Source: Bacillota bacterium
Lineage (GTDB): Bacteria; Bacillota; Clostridia; Peptostreptococcales; Anaerovoracaceae
Assembly (NCBI GenBank): GCA_016302545.1
Contig: JAEDNK010000096.1
Span: 1 to 5,771, forward strand
Length of the DNA stretch: 5,771 nucleotides
Direction of reading: 5' to 3'
Part shown: in pieces, positions 1-5,298 of the stretch
Numbering within the stretch: position 1 is the stretch's first letter
Layout of the letters: every line of letters starts with the position of its first letter
Notes under the pieces: model-generated
What the model was told of the DNA's origin: nothing
Seen by the model: only the letters and a program-made list of their open reading frames with translations
Database searches by the model: none
Program-made: the position numbers and the translations under genes

Positions 1-1
1 C

Positions 2-76
2 GGCTGCAGGCTTTTCCGCAAGCGCATGGAATGTGCCATTATGCTGCAGGTGGCAGAGAGGAAAGAGTTGGGCTAG
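2..76 (+). CDS. Possible C-terminal end of an unidentified protein (5' part outside window)
   Basis: Frame 2 is open from the window edge to a TAG at 74-76 and gives 24 residues, including FRKRMECAIMLQVAERKELG. The piece is charged, looks helical, and ends naturally. Its stop overlaps the stop of the minus-strand TIM-barrel gene in a shared CTAG (73-76), a common layout for tail-to-tail genes. Third codon positions are mostly G or C, as in neighbouring genes. I do not recognise the family, and a stretch this short can be open by chance, so this is a weak call that depends on what lies to the left. Confidence 0.4.
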   Translation, partial: GCRLFRKRMECAIMLQVAERKELG

Positions 77-798
77 ATATTCTCCATAGCATCCAGTATG
101 GTCACCTGTTCCTCTGCAGGAAGCGATACATCCTCCTGCTCGCGGTAGCTCTTCATAATGTCAGCGAAAATCTCAGCCGTTGAAGGCGGTGTGTAGCTTA
201 TGCAGTCAGCACCGGCTTCAATGGTAGCCAGGATGCTTTCAGGAGTAGGTCCTCCTGTGGCGATGATAGGCACCTTAGGGAACTTCTCTCTTATCTTGCG
301 CACTACTTGAGGAGTCCTTGCCGCCGCTGACACATTAAGAATTGAAACTCCCGCGTCCAGCCTTGCCTGAACATCAACGCTTTCGTGAATAACCGTTGCT
401 ATGATGGGAATGTCAACAACATTGGCTATCATCTGTATATTTTCATTGGTAACAGGTGCATTCACCACCACGCCCCATGCACCGTCGCCTTCAGCGTCCT
501 TGGCAATCATTGCAGAGCGCATACCGTTGGTGATGCCGCCGCCGACGCCTACAAAAACAGGCATAGGTGCCACATTTATAATTGACTGAGAAATAATCTG
601 CTGAGGTGTAAAGGGATATACTGCCAGCACCGCATCGGCATTGCAGCTCCTTATTATAGCAATATCAGTGGTAAAAATCACAGATTTAATCCTTCTCCCC
701 ATTATTACCAGGCCTTTTGCCCTGTATATTTCCTCGGGCATTTCAAGGTACTTTGATCTGAGGTTTCCTTCTATTCTGGTCAGCTCTCTCTTGTCCAT
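73..798 (-). CDS. TIM-barrel protein of uncertain function (clostridial 'hydrolase'-type family)
   Basis: The protein has 241 residues. The start is the ATG at 798, because AAAGGAGA lies 6 nt before it; an in-frame ATG at 828 has no such site. The sequence alternates short hydrophobic strands and helices as in a (beta/alpha)8 barrel. Glycine-rich turns sit at strand ends: VGVGGGIT (about 83-90), NAPVTNE (113-119), DAGVSILNVS (148-157), and IIATGGPTPES (178-188) followed by EAGADCISYTPPS (194-206). The last resembles phosphate-binding loops of KDPG-aldolase, NanE or ThiE-like barrels. From memory, close homologues in Clostridia are annotated only as 'hydrolase', and I know of no demonstrated substrate. 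No signal peptide or membrane segment is seen, so it is probably cytosolic. It lies 60 bp downstream of ylmH on the same strand with no convincing promoter of its own, so co-transcription is likely. Confidence 0.8.
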   Translation of the reverse strand: MDKRELTRIEGNLRSKYLEMPEEIYRAKGLVIMGRRIKSVIFTTDIAIIRSCNADAVLAVYPFTPQQIISQSIINVAPMPVFVGVGGGITNGMRSAMIAKDAEGDGAWGVVVNAPVTNENIQMIANVVDIPIIATVIHESVDVQARLDAGVSILNVSAAARTPQVVRKIREKFPKVPIIATGGPTPESILATIEAGADCISYTPPSTAEIFADIMKSYREQEDVSLPAEEQVTILDAMENI

Positions 799-803
799 CC
801 GTT

Positions 804-811
804 TCTCCTTT
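804..811 (-). promoter_or_regulatory. Ribosome binding site that fixes the TIM-barrel gene start
   Basis: On the minus strand AAAGGAGA stands 6 nt before the ATG at 798. This strong match to the anti-Shine-Dalgarno sequence argues against the longer reading from the ATG at 828, which would add ten basic residues (MGFLNRKEKR) not expected for this fold. Confidence 0.85.
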
Positions 812-858
812 CGATTAAGAAATCCCAAAATTCTATAATCACCATTAATGCAAGTTAG

Positions 859-1650
859 TTAAATATAAATTACGGCTTCGATGACAACCTTCCCTTTGCG
901 AGTTGTCCCTCTTTCTCCTGCGTAGACAGCCTTCCCCCGTCCACGCAGAACCACTTTTTCGCCGCCCTTAAGAAAGAAATCAGGCTTGGTCATCTCAACA
1001 CCGTCTACGAAGACTTTTCCCCTTGAAACGGCCTCCTGAGCATCCTTTCTCGAAACCCCGAAAACTGCTGATACTATATTATCAATTCTCGGTGAAGATA
1101 TGGTGAATTTCTCGTTTTTTGTGCGTGTTTCTAACTGATTTAATTCAAGAATTGGCAGTATTTTAGCAGTCAGGCTCACTCTGCCAGCCTGACGATAATT
1201 CTGCAATAGATACTCTGCAAGCTCTGCGGCAACTACAATCTGCGCACCGTTATCGTTCACAATGATGTCTCCGATCTTTTCTCGGCGTATTCCCTCTCCC
1301 ATAAGTGCACCCAGATAGTCACGGTGTGTCAGCTTCCCTTTTTCTGCCGCGGGAATTTTCACATCCAGCAGCACCATCGGGCACTCATCGGGATTTCCCC
1401 GGAAATATTCAAATGCTGACTTTTCATCATCTACACCGGTATAATCGGGCATGAAAAGCACCTGTTTTCTCTCTGCTTCATGATAGCCGCCGAAAAGAAA
1501 TACCCCCTCGCCTCTATGCGTCCTGAGAAAGCCCGCCAGCATGCTCTGCTGCTCCATAGCCAGAAAGTCGCTGTTCATTGGGGTGTAGTAATCCTGAAAC
1601 CTTTCGTACCTTTCCTCTATTATCTTCAAAAACAATTTATTTTCGTCCAT
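859..1650 (-). CDS. ylmH: YlmH-like S4-domain RNA-binding protein
   Basis: The protein has 263 residues, near the usual length of the YlmH family. The N-terminal part (about 1-95) carries the family segment FLFGGYHEAERKQVLFMPDY (51-70). A middle domain holds DYLGALMGEGIRREKIGDII (111-130), the family's most recognisable motif. A C-terminal S4 RNA-binding domain (about 184-245) has SSPRIDNIVSAVFGVSRKDA, then GKVFVDG and LKGGEKVVLRGRGK. In Bacillus subtilis, YlmH binds the 50S subunit with peptidyl-tRNA, takes part in ribosome-associated quality control, and is encoded near sepF/divIVA. Here none of those division genes flank it. I start at ATG 1650, which has AAAGGA about 12 nt upstream (rather long). 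An upstream in-frame ATG at 1785 would overlap the divergent gene and add a non-family extension. A minus-strand extended -10 promoter lies upstream. Confidence 0.9.
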   Translation of the reverse strand: MDENKLFLKIIEERYERFQDYYTPMNSDFLAMEQQSMLAGFLRTHRGEGVFLFGGYHEAERKQVLFMPDYTGVDDEKSAFEYFRGNPDECPMVLLDVKIPAAEKGKLTHRDYLGALMGEGIRREKIGDIIVNDNGAQIVVAAELAEYLLQNYRQAGRVSLTAKILPILELNQLETRTKNEKFTISSPRIDNIVSAVFGVSRKDAQEAVSRGKVFVDGVEMTKPDFFLKGGEKVVLRGRGKAVYAGERGTTRKGKVVIEAVIYI

Positions 1651-1674
1651 ACTATATGATTTTCCTTTAAAAAG

Positions 1675-1683
1675 TGCTATAAT
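1675..1683 (+). promoter_or_regulatory. Candidate extended -10 promoter for the TSCPD-CDF unit
   Basis: TGCTATAAT at 1675-1683 is a perfect extended -10. No good -35 lies 16-18 bp upstream, which is tolerated for extended -10 promoters. The start would be near 1690, with a leader of about 58 nt. A second TATAAT at 1725-1730 is too close to the gene to leave its ribosome binding site intact in the mRNA. Confidence 0.5.
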
Positions 1684-1707
1684 AACTAAATTATGTTTAA
1701 TCGGTTT

Positions 1708-1736
1708 ATTATACCATATCAGGCTATAATTTTGAA
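1708..1736 (-). promoter_or_regulatory. Promoter for ylmH and the TIM-barrel gene (extended -10)
   Basis: Read on the minus strand: TTCAAA (1736-1731, 4 of 6 matches to TTGACA), a 17-bp spacer, then TATAAT (1713-1708) preceded by TGG, giving an extended -10 (TGnTATAAT). Transcription would start near 1701, leaving a leader of about 50 nt before the ylmH ATG. The -35 overlaps the ribosome binding site of the divergent TSCPD gene. Confidence 0.65.
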
Positions 1737-1748
1737 AGGAGAATTGCA

Positions 1749-2006
1749 ATGAAATTTGAATACAGACCTGCAGGTGTTTGTTCACGCTGTATATATCTGG
1801 ACGTTGAAGGCGGTATAGTTAAAGATGTTGAGTTCGTAGGGGGCTGCAACGGTAACCTAAAGGGTATCTCCGCTCTCGTTAAGGGGCTTTCCTGCGATGA
1901 GGTAAAGGAAAAGCTCAGCGGCATCCGCTGCGGACTTAAACCCACATCATGTCCGGATCAGCTGGCGAAAGCAATTGATGAGGCCATGGCGACATGCAGC
2001 AGATAA
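1749..2006 (+). CDS. Small TSCPD-domain protein (TIGR03905-like)
   Basis: This is an 85-residue protein with AAAGGAG (1735-1741) 7 nt before its ATG. The whole length is one cysteine-rich domain: CxxC at C11/C14, FVGGCNGN around C33, C49, C61, and the signature TSCPD at 66-70. The same domain occurs at the C-terminus of adenosylcobalamin-dependent ribonucleotide reductases (NrdJ), where the cysteines are thought to bind metal or take part in redox chemistry. Free-standing copies of this size are common in Clostridia and have no assigned function. The paired cysteines are consistent with metal binding, but that is inference. It starts a likely two-gene unit, with the CDF transporter 39 bp downstream, so a link to metal handling is possible though unproven. 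No other ribonucleotide reductase gene is in the window. Confidence 0.85.
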   Translation: MKFEYRPAGVCSRCIYLDVEGGIVKDVEFVGGCNGNLKGISALVKGLSCDEVKEKLSGIRCGLKPTSCPDQLAKAIDEAMATCSR

Positions 2007-2045
2007 TAAAGATGTTGTGGAAAAACAATTCAATCGGAGGCATTT

Positions 2046-3230
2046 ATGGCAAATTTTTTGTTTAAAAAATTTATAAAAAACTATGAAGATGTTAAAGATC
2101 CCAAAGTCCGGGACAGTTACGGCAAGCTGGCGGGAATAGTCGGCATTCTGTCTAACCTGCTGCTTTGTGTTATGAAAATGCTGGTGGGCCTCATCTCCGG
2201 AAGCATCGCCATTGTCGCCGATGCCGTAAATAACCTGGCCGATGCATCTTCTTCAGTCATCACCCTGGCAGGCTTCAAGCTGGCAGCTATGCCCGAGGAT
2301 GAGGAACACCCTTACGGTCATGCACGAATTGAGTATATTGCAGGTATGGTGGTATCACTCATTATCATAGTTGTGGGGGTAGAGCTCGGAAAAAGCTCCT
2401 TTGATAAAATCCTTCATCCCGAACCCCTTGAATTCAGCCTTTCCGTGGTCATTGTGCTGCTCATCGCTATAGGCATTAAAGTATGGCAGGCAATGTTTAA
2501 TATTTCTGCGGGAAAGAAAATAAAGTCACTCGCACTGATTGCAACCGGCACAGACAGCCGCAACGATGTAATTGCCACCTCCGCAGTGCTCATCAGCATT
2601 ATCGCCGGATATGTTCTGGACATGCAGATTGACGGTTATATGGGGGTGGTGGTAGCGCTGTTTATCATATGGTCCGGTATCAGTCTGGTCCGTGAGACCA
2701 TAAGCCCTCTGCTGGGCGAAGCTCCCGATCCGGAACTGGTACAGCAAATCGAAGATATCACCCTCAGCTATGACGGCGTAATAGGAATCCATGACCTCGT
2801 TGTCCACAACTACGGACCGGGAAAGATCTTCGCCTCTATACATATCGAAGTTGATTCCTCTGTAGATGTTATGATAAGCCATGATCTGGTGGATAACATA
2901 GAACGGCGTCTCAACAAAGACCTCGATATCTTTGTTACCGCCCACATGGACCCTGTGAATTTAGGCGACCCTAACAGAGAGCCCCTTTCCCATATAATAG
3001 GCGAAGCCTTATCTGAGCTTGAAGGTGTCGTGAATTTTCACGACTTGAGGATTGTCCCGGGGCCTACTCATACTAATGTGGTGTTTGATGTGGTATTATC
3101 ACCGGAATGCAAGCTGGGCAAAGATGAGATTACCGACCTCATCTGCGGCAAAGTGAAGAACTATAATCCTTCTTTTTTCTGTGTCATCAGTTACGATATG
3201 AGCTATGCTCAAAAAACCAGTAGCATATAG
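2046..3230 (+). CDS. Cation diffusion facilitator (CDF) transporter, predicted Mn2+-type, with two C-terminal domains
   Basis: The protein has 394 residues and starts at ATG 2046 after CGGAGG. It has six predicted membrane segments (about 29-50, 54-76, 97-115, 128-148, 163-190, 194-214) and the conserved loop HPYGHARIEY (88-97) between segments 2 and 3. The transport site reads N62-x3-D66 in TM2 (NNLAD) and D170-x3-D174 in TM5 (DSRND). It lacks the histidine that Zn-transporting YiiP has in TM5. All-N/D sites are typical of the Mn2+-type CDF group, such as pneumococcal MntE, so Mn2+ export driven by proton antiport is the best guess; Fe2+ or other ions are not excluded. The cytoplasmic part is longer than the single CTD of YiiP (about 300 residues in total). 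Two similar ferredoxin-like domains follow each other: about 231-302 (DGVIGIHDLVVHNYGPGK) and 313-386 (EGVVNFHDLRIVPGPTHT). No yybP-ykoY-like leader is seen upstream. Confidence 0.9.
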   Translation: MANFLFKKFIKNYEDVKDPKVRDSYGKLAGIVGILSNLLLCVMKMLVGLISGSIAIVADAVNNLADASSSVITLAGFKLAAMPEDEEHPYGHARIEYIAGMVVSLIIIVVGVELGKSSFDKILHPEPLEFSLSVVIVLLIAIGIKVWQAMFNISAGKKIKSLALIATGTDSRNDVIATSAVLISIIAGYVLDMQIDGYMGVVVALFIIWSGISLVRETISPLLGEAPDPELVQQIEDITLSYDGVIGIHDLVVHNYGPGKIFASIHIEVDSSVDVMISHDLVDNIERRLNKDLDIFVTAHMDPVNLGDPNREPLSHIIGEALSELEGVVNFHDLRIVPGPTHTNVVFDVVLSPECKLGKDEITDLICGKVKNYNPSFFCVISYDMSYAQKTSSI

Positions 3231-3243
3231 TTTTAAACAATGA

Positions 3244-3249
3244 TATAAT
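3244..3249 (+). promoter_or_regulatory. Extended -10 promoter for nfeD-SPFH
   Basis: TGATATAAT spans 3241-3249, an extended -10 element with TATAAT at 3244-3249. The corresponding -35 region (3221-3226, TAGCAT) is poor. Predicted start is near 3256, giving a leader of about 25 nt. No terminator is visible between the CDF stop at 3230 and here, so read-through from the CDF gene may also feed this unit. Confidence 0.55.
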
Positions 3250-3280
3250 TAATTTGATATTAAAGAAAAGGGGGAACTGT

Positions 3281-3739
3281 ATGAATTTATTTGGAATCAC
3301 TGTAAGTATGATCGTTGTCTGGCTTGCTGTTGCTTTGGCTATGCTTGTCATTGAAGCATTGACCGTTGGACTGACGACCATATGGTTTGCAGCAGGTGCA
3401 CTTGTTGCCCTTATTGCAGCTTTGCTGGATTTGTCCATTGCTGTCCAGATAGTGGTTTTTCTGGCTGTGTCCATCTGTCTGCTGGTGTTTACACGGAAGA
3501 TTTTTGTGGAAAAGCTTAAAGCCGGCTCAGAGAAGACTAATGTGGATGCACTCGTTGGAGAAAAAGCCATAGTTGTAAGTCCCATTCGCCCCTATGATGT
3601 AGGTCAGGTGAAGGTAGGAGGGCAGGTCTGGTCTGCAATAGGAAAGAATCCGGAGGAAACTTTCGCTGTGGATCAGCTCGTAAAAATACACGCTATCGAA
3701 GGTGTAAAGCTTGTCGTTACACCTGCAAAACACGACTAA
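3281..3739 (+). CDS. NfeD-like membrane protein, partner of the downstream SPFH protein
   Basis: The protein has 152 residues, the size of short NfeD (NfeD1b-type) proteins that lack the N-terminal ClpP-like protease part of long NfeD. Three hydrophobic segments lie at about 6-25, 28-49 and 53-71. A cytoplasmic OB-fold beta-barrel domain follows (about 87-148), with LVGEKAIVVSPIRP and GQVKVGGQVWSAI as the typical strands. ATG 3281 is chosen because AAGGGGGA ends 5-6 nt before it; a TTG at 3254 in the same frame has no ribosome binding site. Short NfeD proteins are nearly always encoded with a stomatin/flotillin-type gene, and here that gene follows after 27 bp. The pair is thought to organise membrane microdomains; B. 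subtilis YuaF-FloT is a comparable example. The precise function is unknown. Confidence 0.88.
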   Translation: MNLFGITVSMIVVWLAVALAMLVIEALTVGLTTIWFAAGALVALIAALLDLSIAVQIVVFLAVSICLLVFTRKIFVEKLKAGSEKTNVDALVGEKAIVVSPIRPYDVGQVKVGGQVWSAIGKNPEETFAVDQLVKIHAIEGVKLVVTPAKHD

Positions 3740-3766
3740 ACAGTTTTTTGAGAGAAAGGAAAAGTT

Positions 3767-4663
3767 ATGGAATTTATTAAATGGTTTGTTTTAGGTGCTT
3801 TAGTACTTATCGCTATCGGTCTTCTGGTGACAAACATCAGAATCGTGCCGCAGGCGAGAGCATATGTAGTAGAAAGACTTGGTGCATATCACGGAACCTG
3901 GCAGGTAGGTCTCCACTTTAAAATTCCTCTGATCGATAAGATCGCCAGAAAGGTTTCTTTAAAGGAAAAGGTTATTGACTTCCCGCCTCAGCCGGTTATC
4001 ACCAAGGATAATGTAACCATGGAAATTGATACGGTAATATATTTCCAGATTACCGACCCTAAATTATATACCTACGGTGTAGAAAGTCCAATGGACGCTA
4101 TCGAGAACCTTACAGCAACCACATTGAGAAACATTATAGGTGAACTTGAGCTGGATGAATCCCTTACAAGCCGTGAGCACATCAACTCCAAGATCAGACT
4201 GGTTCTCGACGAGGCTACTGACCCTTGGGGCATCAAAATTAACCGTGTAGAGGTAAAGAACATAACTCCTCCGCGCGACATTCAGACCGCCATGGAAAAA
4301 CAGATGAGGGCAGAGCGTGAAAGACGAGAAGCCATTCTAATCGCAGAGGGCGAAAAGAAATCGGCCATCCTCATCGCCGAAGGTCAGAAGGAAGCTGCAA
4401 TTCTTCAGGCTGAAGCTAAAAAGCAGACCGCAATCAAAGAAGCGGAAGGTCAGTCTGAAGCTATCCTCATGATAAACAAGGCCACTGCAGACGGTCTCAA
4501 GCTGATTAAGGATGCTCAGCTGGATGATGCGGTTATCAAGCTGAAGAGCCTGGAAGCTTTCCAGAAAGCTGCTGACGGTCAGGCTACCAAGATTATTATC
4601 CCGTCGGAGATACAGGGTCTGGCAGGACTTGCATCATCTGTTAAGGAACTTGTAAAGGAATAG
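3767..4663 (+). CDS. SPFH/band 7 (stomatin/paraslipin, QmcA-like) membrane protein
   Basis: The protein has 298 residues and starts at ATG 3767, with AAAGGA 6 nt upstream. One N-terminal membrane segment (about 5-22) is followed by the SPFH domain (about 25-180): VPQARAYVVERLGAYHGTW, GLHFKIPLIDKI, FPPQPVITKDNVTMEIDTV, LRNIIGELELDESLTSRE and WGIKINRVEVKNITPP, all close to the stomatin/paraslipin consensus. A coiled coil follows, made of four 11-residue units (189-232, each starting AI and carrying AEG or AEA). The C-terminal region (about 245-298) ends in IIIPSEIQGLAGLASSVKEL. Such proteins oligomerise into large membrane-bound assemblies and act as scaffolds for microdomains or protease control; E. 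coli QmcA is the nearest model. It is transcribed with the upstream nfeD gene (27-bp gap) and is followed by a strong terminator. Confidence 0.93.
   Translation: MEFIKWFVLGALVLIAIGLLVTNIRIVPQARAYVVERLGAYHGTWQVGLHFKIPLIDKIARKVSLKEKVIDFPPQPVITKDNVTMEIDTVIYFQITDPKLYTYGVESPMDAIENLTATTLRNIIGELELDESLTSREHINSKIRLVLDEATDPWGIKINRVEVKNITPPRDIQTAMEKQMRAERERREAILIAEGEKKSAILIAEGQKEAAILQAEAKKQTAIKEAEGQSEAILMINKATADGLKLIKDAQLDDAVIKLKSLEAFQKAADGQATKIIIPSEIQGLAGLASSVKELVKE
4331..4462 (+). repeat. Four 33-bp (11-codon) repeats in the SPFH coiled coil
   Basis: Four in-frame units encode AILIAEGEKKS, AILIAEGQKEA, AILQAEAKKQT and AIKEAEGQSEA. The hendecad period suits a right-handed or straight coiled coil. The units are similar in protein but diverged in DNA, so the repeat is old and under selection at protein level. 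Confidence 0.8.
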
Positions 4664-4700
4664 CTTCCGCAAAAGCACACAAAAAACATTCTGATTTATC

Positions 4701-4727
4701 CGGCTGTCCCATGGGGCAGCCGTTTTT
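4701..4727 (+). terminator. Rho-independent terminator of the nfeD-SPFH unit
   Basis: The stem CGGCTGTCCC pairs with GGGGCAGCCG (one T-G wobble and a very short loop) and is followed at once by TTTTT (4723-4727). It lies 38 bp past the SPFH stop codon. Confidence 0.88.
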
Positions 4728-4731
4728 GATT

Positions 4732-4763
4732 AAAAAAAAGGATAGCACTCTCTAGCGCTATCC
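4732..4763 (-). terminator. Rho-independent terminator of tRNA-Leu(UAA)
   Basis: On the minus strand GGATAGCGCT pairs with AGTGCTATCC around an AGAG loop (10-bp stem including one G-T pair), followed by eight T residues (4739-4732). It begins only 3 nt after the encoded CCA end of the tRNA. With the plus-strand terminator at 4701-4727 it forms a back-to-back pair insulating two converging units. Confidence 0.88.
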
Positions 4764-4766
4764 TCT

Positions 4767-4852
4767 TGGTGCGGTCGACAGGAATCGAACCTGCATGTCC
4801 TGGGGACACAAGATCCTTAGTCTTGCGCGTCTGCCAGTTCCGCCACGACCGC
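4767..4852 (-). tRNA. tRNA-Leu(UAA)
   Basis: The 86-nt gene folds as a class II tRNA. The acceptor GCGGTCG pairs with CGACCGC, followed by discriminator A and an encoded CCA. The D arm is GCGGAACTGGCAGACGC. The anticodon stem CAAGA/TCTTG encloses loop CTAAGGA with anticodon TAA (complement at 4817-4819). The long variable arm is GTCCCCAGGAC, and the T arm is GCAGG-TTCGATT-CCTGT. Discriminator A, long variable arm and anticodon all agree with leucine (codon UUA, and UUG by wobble). Confidence 0.96.
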
Positions 4853-4877
4853 ATATCTGTCTTTTCTCGACTTATTA

Positions 4878-4906
4878 ATTCTACTATTTTTGCGGAGCTT
4901 TTGCAA
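4878..4906 (-). promoter_or_regulatory. Promoter of tRNA-Leu(UAA)
   Basis: On the minus strand TTGCAA (4906-4901), a 17-bp spacer, then TAGAAT (4883-4878). The start would fall about 20 nt before the mature 5' end, so this tRNA does not depend on the promoter of the Leu(CAG) gene upstream. Confidence 0.78.
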
Positions 4907-4944
4907 GTGTTGTTTTTGTTTTTTGAAAAAAATTTTAATTAAAC

Positions 4945-4983
4945 CGTGCCCTTTCGGGTTCGAATCCCCTCATCTGTATGCAC
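4945..4983 (+). other. tRNA T-arm-like fragment, possible remnant of a tRNA 3' end
   Basis: GGGTTCGAATCCC (4956-4968) is a perfect T-loop consensus flanked by G/C triplets, yet no full tRNA can be built around it. The T stem is only 3 bp, no acceptor partner or CCA follows, and upstream is A/T-rich. A hairpin (4984-5023) follows directly, as a terminator would after a tRNA. It could be a decayed tRNA, a leftover attachment site, or part of a small RNA. None is proven. Confidence 0.4.
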
Positions 4984-5023
4984 ATAACAAAACAGGCACC
5001 CTAAAGGATGCCTGTTTCGTTAT
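4984..5023 (-). terminator. Terminator of tRNA-Leu(CAG), possibly bidirectional
   Basis: ATAACAAAACAGGCA (4984-4998) pairs with TGCCTGTTTCGTTAT (5009-5023) with one mismatch. The minus-strand reading ends in TTTTGTTAT. The hairpin touches the encoded CCA of the tRNA. The plus strand also gives TTTCGTT after the stem, so it may stop transcription both ways, though it lacks a clean T tract on either strand. Confidence 0.68.
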
Positions 5024-5105
5024 GGTGCGGTCAAAGGGATTCGAACCCCCATGGTCTCCCACACGGACCTGAACCGTGCGCGTCTGCCAATTCCGCCATG
5101 ACCGC
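5023..5105 (-). tRNA. tRNA-Leu(CAG)
   Basis: The 83-nt class II tRNA has acceptor GCGGTCA pairing with TGACCGC, discriminator A and encoded CCA. The D arm GCGGAATTGGCAGACGC nearly matches that of the neighbouring Leu(UAA) gene. The anticodon stem CACGG/CCGTG holds loop TTCAGGT with anticodon CAG (complement at 5069-5071). The variable arm is TGGGAGACCA. The T arm is GGGGG-TTCGAAT-CCCTT, with two G-T pairs at the outer end. It reads codon CUG. Confidence 0.96.
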
Positions 5106-5122
5106 TTGAATTGAACAGTCCT

Positions 5123-5151
5123 ATTATACAACATCTGAAAGCAAAATGCAA
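5123..5151 (-). promoter_or_regulatory. Promoter of tRNA-Leu(CAG)
   Basis: On the minus strand TTGCAT (5151-5146), a 17-bp spacer, then a perfect TATAAT (5128-5123). Predicted start is about 10 nt upstream of the mature 5' end. The strength fits a stable RNA gene. Confidence 0.85.
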
Positions 5152-5247
5152 AGGAAATTTTGTTATTTTTATTAAAAAAAATGTTGAATAAAAAAGTTGA
5201 TTTGCTTTAAAAATCCAAGAAAATATATATTGTAATGGCATACATGC

Positions 5248-5276
5248 TTGCATTATAGAAGATAATGTTGTATAAT
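5248..5276 (+). promoter_or_regulatory. Promoter of the PadR-family gene, with possible operator
   Basis: TTGCAT (5248-5253), 17 bp, TATAAT (5271-5276): the same -35 and -10 hexamers as the tRNA-Leu(CAG) promoter. The start near 5283 leaves only about 16 nt before the ATG, just enough for the GGAGGG site at 5285-5290. The inverted repeat ATGC-TT-GCAT (5244-5253) covers the -35 and lies inside a looser dyad (TAATG 5233-5237 and CATTA 5251-5255). PadR proteins often repress themselves, so this is a candidate operator by inference. Confidence 0.7.
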
Positions 5277-5298
5277 TATAAAATGGAGGGATGACATC

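Noticed and set aside
1725..1730. TATAAT just before the TSCPD gene as its promoter
   Set aside because: Transcription would begin near 1737, inside the ribosome binding site, and there is no -35 or TG extension.
1690..1748. Metal riboswitch (yybP-ykoY or NiCo type) ahead of the TSCPD-CDF unit
   Set aside because: The leader is under 60 nt and A/T-rich, lacks the conserved loops and shows no terminator hairpin.
1651..1785. Longer N-terminus for ylmH from ATG 1785
   Set aside because: It would overlap the divergent TSCPD gene and its promoter and adds sequence not seen in the YlmH family. ATG 1650 begins where family similarity begins.
2526..2945. 139-residue minus-strand reading frame inside the CDF gene
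   Set aside because: It is an antisense shadow of a clear transporter gene, with no recognisable fold and no ribosome binding site.
3254..3280. TTG start for the NfeD protein
   Set aside because: No ribosome binding site precedes it and it would sit at the predicted transcription start. ATG 3281 has AAGGGGGA in place.
4890..5072. 60-residue plus-strand reading frame ending GFEPPWSPTRT
   Set aside because: It runs across the T-arm-like fragment, a hairpin and the complement of tRNA-Leu(CAG). This is a familiar false protein from antisense tRNA sequence, and it has no ribosome binding site.
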